Shown: positions 1 to 11,947, counted from the stretch's first letter. The stretch: DNA of 64,000 bases from Mytilus trossulus (GCF_036588685.1 NC_086386.1:50418105-50482104), one strand, 5' to 3'. Numbers and translations: made by a program. The notes: a model not told the origin generated them from the sequence alone.

Positions 1-124
1 GTCTCCCCAGGTCGAGGCCTTTCCATTGCACTCCGGTTAGGCTGAAGCCTGCGATTGCCCCAAATGTGGGCAACTCGGGTACGCAATTTTTTAGTGTGGG
101 GGACTGCGTTCGCGCTATCCCCTG
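1..124 (+). ncRNA. U1: U1 snRNA, 5' end cut by window edge
   Basis: Corresponds to nt 41-164 of the 164-nt U1 described at 1441. The window begins just inside the 3' strand of stem-loop I. Stem-loops II-IV and the Sm site are intact. Confidence 0.93.
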
Positions 125-458
125 TTAATAAATCAAATGTAAAGAGAAGTTCCCAATAAATACTAAAACTTGAAACTGTTGTTAAACTTTTTCTTTGATA
201 CGCTGAGACTGTTCAGGAGTAGCGTAAATTATGATCGCAAACCGGTTTTCCACTCTTTTGTTTCATATCATTGTATTTCATCAATTTGAGTATACGATAT
301 AAAGAAGCAAATTAATTTCTCAGTCAGACAACTTGGTTTCTACACTTCATATAAGTAAGTTTTGTTTAAATCATTATCTCGTCATCCGTAAATTTCATGT
401 TTTGCCTCTCCGTTTAAGTTACATAAAAAAAAATCCGCTTGCTACAAGTAAAAACTAT

Positions 459-558
459 NNNNNNNNNNNNNNNNNNNNNNNNNNNNNNNNNNNNNNNNNN
501 NNNNNNNNNNNNNNNNNNNNNNNNNNNNNNNNNNNNNNNNNNNNNNNNNNNNNNNNNN
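459..558. other. Assembly gap (100 N)
   Basis: Exactly 100 N. The roughly 85 bp before the gap (about 374-458) reappear immediately after it (559 onward), so the two sides overlap and no unit sequence is missing. This is a placeholder join inside the spacer. Confidence 0.97.
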
Positions 559-1172
559 TTATCTCGTCATCCGTAAATTTCATGTTTTGCCTCTCCGTTT
601 AAGTTACATAAAAAAAAATCCGCTTGCTACAAGTAAAAACTATAAATTAAGTTTGGAAGCTTATTCAATTTGCTTTACGATGAAAACAAGTTTTTGGTTG
701 GCAAGTTATTTTTTTTTATTTGAAATAGTATGAAATTCAACTATACCTGTTAATTTGCATAAGAGGAAAATACGTGCATTTGATGAAAAGTGATGCCGTA
801 TTTTATTTGCCTGGCTATATTGAAAAAGCGGAAACTGCATGTGCAGCACGGACGGATTCAAGAAATAATCTCGCGACCTTTGTCGCCCTCCTTTATCAAT
901 TTTAAACGCAAATGATTGCTTTGCCGTCGATTTTTTTCCCCCGCACCAAATTGAGTAAATTTGATTTTAAAATTTTGCGCGTACACTGTAAAAATGGTAA
1001 CTGAATTCGAAACAGAAGCAAACAGTGTTGTATGAACGAAAGGCAGTTACGAAATTGAAGCGACGAAGGAGGGAAAAACAATAAAGTTCTTGTTGGTTTT
1101 TTTTCCTTTATTGCGGAGGAGTGAATTTTAAACAATTATTGATATTCCGTGTGAAAGCATCATGGCGATCTG

Positions 1173-1189
1173 AACGTACGTAGTACGTT
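1173..1189. promoter_or_regulatory. Spacer inverted repeat, candidate distal element
   Basis: AACGTAC-GTA-GTACGTT is a perfect 7-bp inverted repeat with a 3-bp centre, ending 252 bp before the U1 start. It recurs at this place in nearly every unit. In type C only the centre changes (GTA to ATA) and both arms are kept. Animal snRNA genes carry a distal enhancer roughly 200-250 bp upstream, so the position fits, but no factor site is recognisable. Representative unit shown. Confidence 0.35.
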
Positions 1190-1298
1190 TTTAATCCACA
1201 GAGTTATCCTACTTTATTTGGTCCCTTTCAACAAATCGTCCTGAAAAAGTGTCCCGGTCTTTAATACACCAACGTGTTTCAATGAAATCAGTGGAAGG

Positions 1299-1306
1299 AG
1301 GCAAAT
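1299..1306 (+). promoter_or_regulatory. Octamer-like motif upstream of U1
   Basis: AGGCAAAT matches the Oct/POU octamer ATGCAAAT at 7 of 8 positions, about 140 bp upstream of U1. Octamers occur in vertebrate snRNA distal enhancers, usually farther upstream. It is kept in most units of all four types. Chance is a real alternative. Representative unit shown. Confidence 0.2.
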
Positions 1307-1380
1307 GGCCCTCGATGCGAAGTCGATTTTTTTTATTGTATGTTTTAAATTGATGTATCGGCTGACTATAATATGTTCGA

Positions 1381-1415
1381 ATACCTCTTTATAAAGTTAC
1401 TCCTGATTTACTCAA
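1381..1415 (+). promoter_or_regulatory. Candidate proximal sequence element (PSE) region of U1
   Basis: RNA polymerase II snRNA promoters use a PSE centred near -55 that is read by SNAPc. This stretch covers about -60 to -26 and holds the palindrome CTTTATAAAG at 1387-1396 (-54 to -45). The last 90 bp before U1 are the same in types A, B, C and D although the rest of the spacer has diverged, which suggests constraint. PSE sequence is lineage-specific, so exact borders cannot be read. Representative unit; the same block precedes the other U1 copies. Confidence 0.45.
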
Positions 1416-1440
1416 ATGGACAAATGTCAGATATCCAAGC

Positions 1441-1604
1441 ATACTTACCTGGTACAGGGAGCACCGTGATCAAAAAGGCGGTCTCCCCAGGTCGAGGCCT
1501 TTCCATTGCACTCCGGTTAGGCTGAAGCCTGCGATTGCCCCAAATGTGGGCAACTCGGGTACGCAATTTTTTAGTGTGGGGGACTGCGTTCGCGCTATCC
1601 CCTG
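1441..1604 (+). ncRNA. U1: U1 snRNA (reference copy)
   Basis: U1 is the snRNA of the U1 snRNP, which pairs with 5' splice sites at the first step of spliceosome assembly. The gene is 164 nt, the same length as human U1. Order: ATACTTACCTG, the splice-site-pairing end (nt 1-11); stem-loop I (about nt 17-48); stem-loop II with the U1A loop ATTGCACTCC (nt 66-75); stem-loop III with paired TTGCCC and GGGCAA around a short loop (nt 95-113); Sm site AATTTTTTAG (nt 125-134); terminal hairpin closed by TTCG and ending TCCCCTG. The loop of stem-loop I reads GATCAAAAAGG instead of the usual animal GATCACGAAGG, which is the U1-70K site. A candidate PSE lies at -60 to -26 and a 3'-box-like motif 11-25 bp downstream. 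It is unclear whether this array is expressed. Confidence 0.95.
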
Positions 1605-1614
1605 TTAATAAATC

Positions 1615-1629
1615 AAATGTAAAGAGAAG
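1615..1629 (+). promoter_or_regulatory. Candidate snRNA 3' box
   Basis: AAATGTAAAGAGAAG lies 11-25 bp after the U1 3' end. Vertebrate 3' boxes (GTTT, short spacer, AAA, NNAGA) sit 9-19 bp downstream and direct Integrator processing. Position and A/G-rich core fit, with loose sequence match. Types A, B and D share it. Type C reads AAATGTTAAGAAAAG (36671-36685). Representative unit. Confidence 0.4.
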
Positions 1630-2735
1630 TTCCCAATAAATACTAAAACTTGAAACTGTTGTTAAACTTTTTCTTTGATACGCTGAGACTGTTCAGGAGT
1701 AGCGTAAATTATGATCGCAAACCGGTTTTCCACTCTTTTGTTTCATATCATTGTATTTCATCAATTTGAGTATACGATATAAAGAAGCAAATTAATTTCT
1801 CAGTCAGACAACTTGGTTTCTACACTTCATATAAGTAAGTTTTGTTTAAATCATTATCTCGTCATCCGTAAATTTCATGTTTTGCCTCTCCGTTTAAGTT
1901 ACATAAAAAAAAATCCGCTTGCTACAAGTAAAAACTATAAATTAAGTTTGGAAGCTTATTCAATTTGCTTTACGATGAAAACAAGTTTTTGGTTGGCAAG
2001 TTATTTTTTTTTATTTGAAATAGTATGAAATTCAACTATACCTGTTAATTTGCATAAGAGGAAAATACGTGCATTTGATGAAAAGTGATGCCGTATTTTA
2101 TTTGCCTGGCTATATTGAAAAAGCGGAAACTGCATGTGCAGCACGGACGGATTCAAGAAATAATCTCGCGACCTTTGTCGCCCTCCTTTATCAATTTTAA
2201 ACGCAAATGATTGCTTTGCCGTCGATTTTTTTCCCCCGCACCAAATTGAGTAAATTTGATTTTAAAATTTTGCGCGTACACTGTAAAAATGGTAACTGAA
2301 TTCGAAACAGAAGCAAACAGTGTTGTATGAACGAAAGGCAGTTACGAAATTGAAGCGACGAAGGAGGGAAAAACAATAAAGTTCTTGTTGGTTTTTTTTC
2401 CTTTATTGCGGAGGAGTGAATTTTAAACAATTATTGATATTCCGTGTGAAAGCATCATGGCGATCTGAACGTACGTAGTACGTTTTTAATCCACAGAGTT
2501 ATCCTACTTTATTTGGTCCCTTTCAACAAATCGTCCTGAAAAAGTGTCCCGGTCTTTAATACACCAACGTGTTTCAATGAAATCAGTGGAAGGAGGCAAA
2601 TGGCCCTCGATGCGAAGTCGATTTTTTTTATTGTATGTTTTAAATTGATGTATCGGCTGACTATAATATGTTCGAATACCTCTTTATAAAGTTACTCCTG
2701 ATTTACTCAAATGGACAAATGTCAGATATCCAAGC

Positions 2736-2898
2736 ATACTTACCTGGTACAGGGAGCACCGTGATCAAAAAGGCGGTCTCCCCAGGTCGAGGCCTTTCCA
2801 TTGCACTCCGGTTAGGCTGAAGCCTGCGATTGCCCCAAATGTGGGCAACTCGGGTACGCAATTTTTTAGTGTGGGGGACTGCGTTCGCGCTATCCCTG
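2736..2898 (+). ncRNA. U1: U1 snRNA, type A
   Basis: 163 nt; one C is missing from the 3' strand of the terminal hairpin (TATCCCTG instead of TATCCCCTG). Otherwise identical to the copy at 1441. Confidence 0.92.
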
Positions 2899-4028
2899 TT
2901 AATAAATCAAATGTAAAGAGAAGTTCCCAATAAATACTAAAACTTGAAACTGTTGTTAAACTTTTTCTTTGATACGCTGAGACTGTTCAGGAGTAGCGTA
3001 AATTATGATCGCAAACCGGTTTTCCACTCTTTTGTTTCATATCATTGTATTTCATCAATTTGAGTATACGATATAAAGAAGCAAATTAATTTCTCAGTCA
3101 GACAACTTGGTTTCTACACTTCATATAAGTAAGTTTTGTTTAAATCATTATCTCGTCATCCGTAAATTTCATGTTTTGCCTCTCCGTTTAAGTTACATAA
3201 AAAAAAATCCGCTTGCTACAAGTAAAAACTATAAATTAAGTTTGGAAGCTTATTCAATTTGCTTTACGATGAAAACAAGTTTTTGGTTGGCAAGTTATTT
3301 TTTTTTATTTGAAATAGTATGAAATTCAACTATACCTGTTAATTTGCATAAGAGGAAAATACGTGCATTTGATGAAAAGTGATGCCGTATTTTATTTGCC
3401 TGGCTATATTGAAAAAGCGGAAACTGCATGTGCAGCACGGACGGATTCAAGAAATAATCTCGCGACCTTTGTCGCCCTCCTTTATCAATTTTAAACGCAA
3501 ATGATTGCTTTGCCGTCGATTTTTTTCCCCCGCACCAAATTGAGTAATTTGATTTTAAAATTTTGCGCGTACACTGTAAAAATGGTAACTGAATTCGAAA
3601 CAGAAGCAAACAGTGTTGTATGAACGAAAGGCAGTTACGAAATTGAAGCGACGAAGGAGGGAAAAACAATAAAGTTCTTGTTGGTTTTTTTTCCTTTATT
3701 GCGGAGGAGTGAATTTTAAACAATTATTGATATTCCGTGTGAAAGCATCATGGCGATCTGAACGTACGTAGTACGTTTTTAATCCACAGAGTTATCCTAC
3801 TTTATTTGGTCCCTTTCAACAAATCGTCCTGAAAAAGTGTCCCGGTCTTTAATACACCAACGTGTTTCAATGAAATCAGTGGAAGGAGGCAAATGGCCCT
3901 CGATGCGAAGTCGATTTTTTTTATTGTATGTTTTAAATTGATGTATCGGCTGACTATAATATGTTCGAATACCTCTTTATAAAGTTACTCCTGATTTACT
4001 CAAATGGACAAATGTCAGATATCCAAGC

Positions 4029-4192
4029 ATACTTACCTGGTACAGGGAGCACCGTGATCAAAAAGGCGGTCTCCCCAGGTCGAGGCCTTTCCATTGCACT
4101 CCGGTTAGGCTGAAGCCTGCGATTGCCCCAAATGTGGGCAACTCGGGTACGCAATTTTTTAGTGTGGGGGACTGCGTTCGCGCTATCCCCTG
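4029..4192 (+). ncRNA. U1: U1 snRNA, type A
   Basis: 164 nt, identical to the copy at 1441; starts 1293 bp after the previous U1. Confidence 0.94.
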
Positions 4193-5322
4193 TTAATAAA
4201 TCAAATGTAAAGAGAAGTTCCCAATAAATACTAAAACTTGAAACTGTTGTTAAACTTTTTCTTTGATACGCTGAGACTGTTCAGGAGTAGCGTAAATTAT
4301 GATCGCAAACCGGTTTTCCACTCTTTTGTTTCATATCATTGTATTTCATCAATTTGAGTATACGATATAAAGAAGCAAATTAATTTCTCAGTCAGACAAC
4401 TTGGTTTCTACACTTCATATAAGTAAGTTTTGTTTAAATCATTATCTCGTCATCCGTAAATTTCATGTTTTGCCTCTCCGTTTAAGTTACATAAAAAAAA
4501 ATCCGCTTGCTACAAGTAAAAACTATAAATTAAGTTTGGAAGCTTATTCAATTTGCTTTACGATGAAAACAAGTTTTTGGTTGGCAAGTTATTTTTTTTT
4601 ATTTGAAATAGTATGAAATTCAACTATACCTGTTAATTTGCATAAGAGGAAAATACGTGCATTTGATGAAAAGTGATGCCGTATTTTATTTGCCTGGCTA
4701 TATTGAAAAAGCGGAAACTGCATGTGCAGCACGGACGGATTCAAGAAATAATCTCGCGACCTTTGTCGCCCTCCTTTATCAATTTTAAACGCAAATGATT
4801 GCTTTGCCGTCGATTTTTTTCCCCCGCACCAAATTGAGTAAATTTGATTTTAAAATTTTGCGCGTACACTGTAAAAATGGTAACTGAATTCGAAACAGAA
4901 GCAAACAGTGTTGTATGAACGAAAGGCAGTTACGAAATTGAAGCGACGAAGGAGGGAAAAACAATAAAGTTCTTGTTGGTTTTTTTTCCTTTATTGCGGA
5001 GGAGTGAATTTTAAACAATTATTGATATTCCGTGTGAAAGCATCATGGCGATCTGAACGTACGTAGTACGTTTTAATCCACAGAGTTATCCTACTTTATT
5101 TGGTCCCTTTCAACAAATCGTCCTGAAAAAGTGTCCCGGTCTTTAATACACCAACGTGTTTCAATGAAATCAGTGGAAGGAGGCAAATGGCCCTCGATGC
5201 GAAGTCGATTTTTTTTATTGTATGTTTTAAATTGATGTATCGGCTGACTATAATATGTTCGAATACCTCTTTATAAAGTTACTCCTGATTTACTCAAATG
5301 GACAAATGTCAGATATCCAAGC

Positions 5323-5486
5323 ATACTTACCTGGTACAGGGAGCACCGTGATCAAAAAGGCGGTCTCCCCAGGTCGAGGCCTTTCCATTGCACTCCGGTT
5401 AGGCTGAAGCCTGCGATTGCCCCAAATGTGGGCAACTCGGGTACGCAATTTTTTAGTGTGGGGGACTGCGTTCGCGCTATCCCCTG
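5323..5486 (+). ncRNA. U1: U1 snRNA, type A
   Basis: 164 nt, identical to the copy at 1441; starts 1294 bp after the previous U1. Confidence 0.94.
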
Positions 5487-6616
5487 TTAATAAATCAAAT
5501 GTAAAGAGAAGTTCCCAATAAATACTAAAACTTGAAACTGTTGTTAAACTTTTTCTTTGATACGCTGAGACTGTTCAGGAGTAGCGTAAATTATGATCGC
5601 AAACCGGTTTTCCACTCTTTTGTTTCATATCATTGTATTTCATCAATTTGAGTATACGATATAAAGAAGCAAATTAATTTCTCAGTCAGACAACTTGGTT
5701 TCTACACTTCATATAAGTAAGTTTTGTTTAAATCATTATCTCGTCATCCGTAAATTTCATGTTTTGCCTCTCCGTTTAAGTTACATAAAAAAAAATCCGC
5801 TTGCTACAAGTAAAAACTATAAATTAAGTTTGGAAGCTTATTCAATTTGCTTTACGATGAAAACAAGTTTTTGGTTGGCAAGTTATTTTTTTTTATTTGA
5901 AATAGTATGAAATTCAACTATACCTGTTAATTTGCATAAGAGGAAAATACGTGCATTTGATGAAAAGTGATGCCGTATTTTATTTGCCTGGCTATATTGA
6001 AAAAGCGGAAACTGCATGTGCAGCACGGACGGATTCAAGAAATAATCTCGCGACCTTTGTCGCCCTCCTTTATCAATTTTAAACGCAAATGATTGCTTTG
6101 CCGTCGATTTTTTTCCCCCGCACCAAATTGAGTAAATTTGATTTTAAAATTTTGCGCGTACACTGTAAAAATGGTAACTGAATTCGAAACAGAAGCAAAC
6201 AGTGTTGTATGAACGAAAGGCAGTTACGAATTGAAGCGACGAAGGAGGGAAAAACAATAAAGTTCTTGTTGGTTTTTTTTCCTTTATTGCGGAGGAGTGA
6301 ATTTTAAACAATTATTGATATTCCGTGTGAAAGCATCATGGCGATCTGAACGTACGTAGTACGTTTTTAATCCACAGAGTTATCCTACTTTATTTGGTCC
6401 CTTTCAACAAATCGTCCTGAAAAAGTGTCCCGGTCTTTAATACACCAACGTGTTTCAATGAAATCAGTGGAAGGAGGCAAATGGCCCTCGATGCGAAGTC
6501 GATTTTTTTTATTGTATGTTTTAAATTGATGTATCGGCTGACTATAATATGTTCGAATACCTCTTTATAAAGTTACTCCTGATTTACTCAAATGGACAAA
6601 TGTCAGATATCCAAGC

Positions 6617-6780
6617 ATACTTACCTGGTACAGGGAGCACCGTGATCAAAAAGGCGGTCTCCCCAGGTCGAGGCCTTTCCATTGCACTCCGGTTAGGCTG
6701 AAGCCTGCGATTGCCCCAAATGTGGGCAACTCGGGTACGCAATTTTTTAGTGTGGGGGACTGCGTTCGCGCTATCCCCTG
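6617..6780 (+). ncRNA. U1: U1 snRNA, type A
   Basis: 164 nt, identical to the copy at 1441. The spacer that follows has several one-base indels (for example near 6898, 6966 and 7021). Confidence 0.94.
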
Positions 6781-7907
6781 TTAATAAATCAAATGTAAAG
6801 AGAAGTTCCCAATAAATACTAAAACTTGAAACTGTTGTTAAACTTTTTCTTTGATACGCTGAGACTGTTCAGGAGTAGCGTAAATTATGATCGCAAACCC
6901 GGTTTTCCACTCTTTTGTTTCATATCATTGTATTTCATCAATTTGAGTATACGATATAAAGAAGCAATTAATTTCTCAGTCAGACAACTTGGTTTCTACA
7001 CTTCATATAAGTAAGTTTTGTTAAATCATTATCTCGTCATCCGTAAATTTCATGTTTTGCCTCTCCGTTTAAGTTACATAAAAAAAAATCCGCTTGCTAC
7101 AAGTAAAAACTATAAATTAAGTTTGGAAGCTTATTCAATTTGCTTTACGATGAAAACAAGTTTTTGGTTGGCAAGTTATTTTTTTTTATTTGAAATAGTA
7201 TGAAATTCAACTATACCTGTTAATTTGCATAAGAGGAAAATACGTGCATTTGATGAAAAGTGATGCCGTATTTTATTTGCCTGGCTATATTGAAAAAGCG
7301 GAAACTGCATGTGCAGCACGGACGGATTCAAGAAATAATCTCGCGACCTTTGTCGCCCTCCTTTATCAATTTTAAACGCAAATGATTGCCTTTGCCGTCG
7401 ATTTTTTTCCCCCGCACCAAATTGAGTAAATTTGATTTTAAAATTTTGCGCGTACACTGTAAAATGGTAACTGAATCGAAACAGAAGCAAACAGTGTTGT
7501 ATGAACGAAAGGCAGTTACGAAATTGAAGCGACGAAGGAGGGAAAAACAATAAAGTTCTTGTTGGTTTTTTTTCCTTTATTGCGGAGGAGTGAATTTTAA
7601 ACAATTATTGATATTCCGTGTGAAAGCATCATGGCGATCTGAACGTACGTAGTACGTTTTTAATCCACAGAGTTATCCTACTTTATTTGGTCCCTTTCAA
7701 CAAATCGTCCTGAAAAAGTGTCCGGTCTTTAATACACAACGTGTTTCAATGAAATCAGTGGAAGGAGGCAAATGGCCCTCGATGCGAAGTCGATTTTTTT
7801 TATTGTATGTTTTAAATTGATGTATCGGCTGACTATAATATGTTCGAATACCTCTTTATAAAGTTACTCCTGATTTACTCAAATGGACAAATGTCAGATA
7901 TCCAAGC

Positions 7908-8071
7908 ATACTTACCTGGTACAGGGAGCACCGTGATCAAAAAGGCGGTCTCCCCAGGTCGAGGCCTTTCCATTGCACTCCGGTTAGGCTGAAGCCTGCG
8001 ATTGCCCCAAATGTGGGCAACTCGGGTACGCAATTTTTTAGTGTGGGGGACTGCGTTCGCGCTATCCCCTG
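7908..8071 (+). ncRNA. U1: U1 snRNA, type A
   Basis: 164 nt and intact, though its upstream spacer has lost single bases (near 7723 and 7737). Confidence 0.94.
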
Positions 8072-8473
8072 TTAATAAATCAAATGTAAAGAGAAGTTCC
8101 CAATAAATACTAAAACTTGAAACTGTTGTTAAACTTTTTCTTTGATACGCTGAGACTGTTCAGGAGTAGCGTAAATTATGATCGCAAACCGGTTTTCCAC
8201 TCTTTTGTTTCATATCATTGTATTTCATCAATTTGAGTATACGATATAAAGAAGCAAATTAATTTCTCAGTCAGACAAACTTGGTTTCTACACTTCATAT
8301 AAGTAAGTTTTGTTTAAATCATTATCTCGTCATCCGTAAATTTCATGTTTTGCCTCTCCGTTTAAGTTACATAAAAAAAAATCCGCTTGCTACAAGTAAA
8401 AACTATAAATTAAGTTTGGAAGCTTATCAATTTGCTTTACGATGAAAACAAGTTTTTGGTGGCAAGTTATTTT

Positions 8474-9464
8474 TTCTATTTGAAATAATATGAAATTCAA
8501 CTATACCTGTTAATTTGCATAAGAGGAAAATACGTGCATTTGATGAAAAGTGATGCCGTATTTATTTGCCTGGCTATATCGAAAAAGCGGAAACTGCATG
8601 TGCAGCACGGACGGATTCAAGAAATAATCTCGCGACCTTTGTCGCCCTCCTTTATCAATTTTAAACGCAAATGATTGCCTTTGCCGTCGATTTTTTTCCC
8701 CCGCACCAAATTGAGTAATTTGATTTTAAAATTTTGCGCGTACACTGTAAAGATGGTAACTGAATTCGAAACAGAAGCAAACAGCGTTGTATGACGAAAG
8801 GCAGTTACGAATTGAAGCGACGAGGAGGGAAAAACAATAAAGTTCTTGTTGGTTTTTTTTTCCTTTATTGCGGAGGAGTGAATTTTAAACAATTATTGAT
8901 ATTCCGTGTGCAAGCATCATGGCGATCTGAACGTACGTAGTACGTTTTTAATCCACAGAGTTATCCTACTTTATTTGGTCCCTTTCAACAAATCGTCCTG
9001 AAAAAGTGTCCCGGTCTTTAATACACCAACGTGTTTCAATGAAATCAGTGGAAAGAGGCAATGGCCCTCGATGCGAGTCGATTTTTTTTATTGTATGTTT
9101 TAAATTGATGTATCGGCTGACTATAATATGTTCGAATACCTCTTTATAAAGTTACTCCTGATTTACTCAAATGACAAATGTCAGATATCCAAGCATACTT
9201 ACCTGGTACAGGGAGCACCGTGATCAAAAAGGCGGTCTCCCCAGGTCGAGGCCTTTCCATTGCACTCCGGTTAGGCTGAAGCCTGCGATTGCCCCAAATG
9301 TGGGCAACTCGGGTACGCAATTTTTTAGTGTGGGGGACTGCGTTCGCGCTATCCCCTGTTAATAAATCAAATGTAAAGAGAAGTTCCCAATAAATACTAA
9401 AACTTGAAACTGTTGTTAAACTTTTTCTTTGATACGCTGAGACTGTTCAGAGTAGCGTAAATTG
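8474..9464 (+). repeat. Type-B tract embedded in type-A block
   Basis: This part of one unit carries the markers of the block beyond 23.4 kb: TTTTTTCTATTTGAAATAATATG, TATATCGAAAAAG, GTAAAGATGG, ACAGCGTTG, GTGGAAAGAGG and AATTGTGATCGC. Type-A markers return by about 9590. Many single-base deletions lie inside it. It could be a gene-conversion or unequal-crossover tract, or a consensus built from misplaced reads. Confidence 0.75.
9195..9358 (+). ncRNA. U1: U1 snRNA inside the embedded B tract
   Basis: 164 nt, identical to the copy at 1441. The upstream region has lost one G in the usually constant proximal stretch (near 9173). Confidence 0.93.
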
Positions 9465-10488
9465 TGATCGCAAACCGGTTTTCCACTCTTTTGTTTCATA
9501 TCATTGTATTTCATCAATTTGAGTATACGATATAAAGAAGCAAATTAATTTCTCAGTCAGACAACTTGGTTTCTACACTTCATATAAGTAAGTTTTGTTT
9601 AAATCATTATCTCGTCATCCGTAAATTTCATGTTTTGCCTCTCCGTTTAAGTTACATAAAAAAAAAATCCGCTTGCTACAAGTAAAAACTATAAATTAAG
9701 TTTGGAAGCTTATTCAATTTGCTTTACGATGAAAACAAGTTTTTGGTTGGCAAGTTATTTTTTTTTATTTGAAATAGTATGAAATTCAACTATACCTGTT
9801 AATTTGCATAAGAGGAAAATACGTGCATTTGATGAAAGTGATGCCGTATTTTATTTGCCTGGCTATATTGAAAAAGCGGAAACTGCATGTGCAGCACGGA
9901 CGGATTCAAGAAATAATCTCGCGACCTTTGTCGCCCTCCTTTATCAATTTTAAACGCAAATGATTGCTTTGCCGTCGATTTTTTTCCCCCGCACCAAATT
10001 GAGTAAATTTGATTTTAAAATTTTGCGCGTACACTGTAAAAATGGTAACTGAATTCGAAACAGAAGCAAACAGTGTTGTATGAACGAAAGGCAGTTACGA
10101 AATTGAAGCGACGAAGGAGGGAAAAACAATAAAGTTCTTGTTGGTTTTTTTTCCTTTATTGCGGAGGAGTGAATTTTAAACAATTATTGATATTCCGTGT
10201 GAAAGCATCATGGCGATCTGAACGTACGTAGTACGTTTTTAATCCACAGAGTTATCCTACTTTATTTGGTCCCTTTCAACAAATCGTCCTGAAAAAGTGT
10301 CCCGGTCTTTAATACACCAACGTGTTTCAATGAAATCAGTGGAAGGAGGCAAATGGCCCTCGATGCGAAGTCGATTTTTTTTATTGTATGTTTTAAATTG
10401 ATGTATCGGCTGACTATAATATGTTCGAATACCTCTTTATAAAGTTACTCCTGATTTACTCAAATGGACAAATGTCAGATATCCAAGC

Positions 10489-10652
10489 ATACTTACCTGG
10501 TACAGGGAGCACCGTGATCAAAAAGGCGGTCTCCCCAGGTCGAGGCCTTTCCATTGCACTCCGGTTAGGCTGAAGCCTGCGATTGCCCCAAATGTGGGCA
10601 ACTCGGGTACGCAATTTTTTAGTGTGGGGGACTGCGTTCGCGCTATCCCCTG
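10489..10652 (+). ncRNA. U1: U1 snRNA, type A
   Basis: 164 nt, identical to the copy at 1441; clean type-A unit around it. Confidence 0.94.
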
Positions 10653-11783
10653 TTAATAAATCAAATGTAAAGAGAAGTTCCCAATAAATACTAAAACTTG
10701 AAACTGTTGTTAAACTTTTTCTTTGATACGCTGAGACTGTTCAGGAGTAGCGTAAATTATGATCGCAAACCGGTTTTCCACTCTTTTGTTTCATATCATT
10801 GTATTTCATCAATTTGAGTATACGATATAAAGAAGCAAATTAATTTCTCAGTCAGACAACTTGGTTTCTACACTTCATATAAGTAAGTTTTGTTTAAATC
10901 ATTATCTCGTCATCCGTAAATTTCATGTTTTGCCTCTCCGTTTAAGTTACATAAAAAAAAATCCGCTTGCTACAAGTAAAAACTATAAATTAAGTTTGGA
11001 AGCTTATTCAATTTGCTTTACGATGAAAACAAGTTTTTGGTTGGCAAGTTATTTTTTTTTATTTGAAATAGTATGAAATTCAACTATACCTGTTAATTTG
11101 CATAAGAGGAAAATACGTGCATTTGATGAAAAGTGATGCCGTATTTTATTTGCCTGGCTATATTGAAAAAGCGGAAACTGCATGTGCAGCACGGACGGAT
11201 TCAAGAAATAATCTCGCGACCTTTGTCGCCCTCCTTTATCAATTTTAAACGCAAATGATTGCTTTGCCGTCGATTTTTTTCCCCCGCACCAAATTGAGTA
11301 AATTTGATTTTAAAATTTTGCGCGTACACTGTAAAAATGGTAACTGAATTCGAAACAGAAGCAAACAGTGTTGTATGAACGAAAGGCAGTTACGAAATTG
11401 AAGCGACGAAGGAGGGAAAAACAATAAAGTTCTTGTTGGTTTTTTTTCCTTTATTGCGGAGGAGTGAATTTTAAACAATTATTGATATTCCGTGTGAAAG
11501 CATCATGGCGATCTGAACGTACGTAGTACGTTTTTAATCCACAGAGTTATCCTACTTTATTTGGTCCCTTTCAACAAATCGTCCTGAAAAAGTGTCCCGG
11601 TCTTTAATACACCAACGTGTTTCAATGAAATCAGTGGAAGGAGGCAAATGGCCCTCGATGCGAAGTCGATTTTTTTTATTGTATGTTTTAAATTGATGTA
11701 TCGGCTGACTATAATATGTTCGAATACCTCTTTATAAAGTTACTCCTGATTTACTCAAATGGACAAATGTCAGATATCCAAGC

Positions 11784-11947
11784 ATACTTACCTGGTACAG
11801 GGAGCACCGTGATCAAAAAGGCGGTCTCCCCAGGTCGAGGCCTTTCCATTGCACTCCGGTTAGGCTGAAGCCTGCGATTGCCCCAAATGTGGGCAACTCG
11901 GGTACGCAATTTTTTAGTGTGGGGGACTGCGTTCGCGCTATCCCCTG
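11784..11947 (+). ncRNA. U1: U1 snRNA, type A
   Basis: 164 nt, identical to the copy at 1441; 1295 bp after the previous U1. Confidence 0.94.

Noticed and set aside
1326-1334. T runs in the spacer as RNA polymerase III terminators
   Set aside because: U1 genes are made by RNA polymerase II, and the T runs lie upstream of U1 in AT-rich DNA without a polymerase III gene nearby.
1471-1479. The five A in the U1 loop as a scar of an old retrotransposon A tail
   Set aside because: The loop has the same length as canonical U1, so two substitutions (CG to AA) explain it more simply than insertion and excision.
1813-2028. Plus-strand 71-codon spacer frame
   Set aside because: Present only in type-A units; absent or changed in B, C and D units with small differences. 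No motif.
2197-2430. Minus-strand 77-codon frame that recurs in nearly every spacer
   Set aside because: It recurs only because the unit is repeated. It is broken or extended by single-base indels in several units and type C carries an altered version. It has no recognisable domain, and its codons are those of AT-rich non-coding DNA.
3295-3723. Minus-strand 142-codon frame
   Set aside because: Created by a one-base deletion in one unit that joins two shorter chance frames.
9171-9362. Short frames running through the U1 gene
   Set aside because: They overlap a structured RNA gene and depend on an indel or on a chance ATG.
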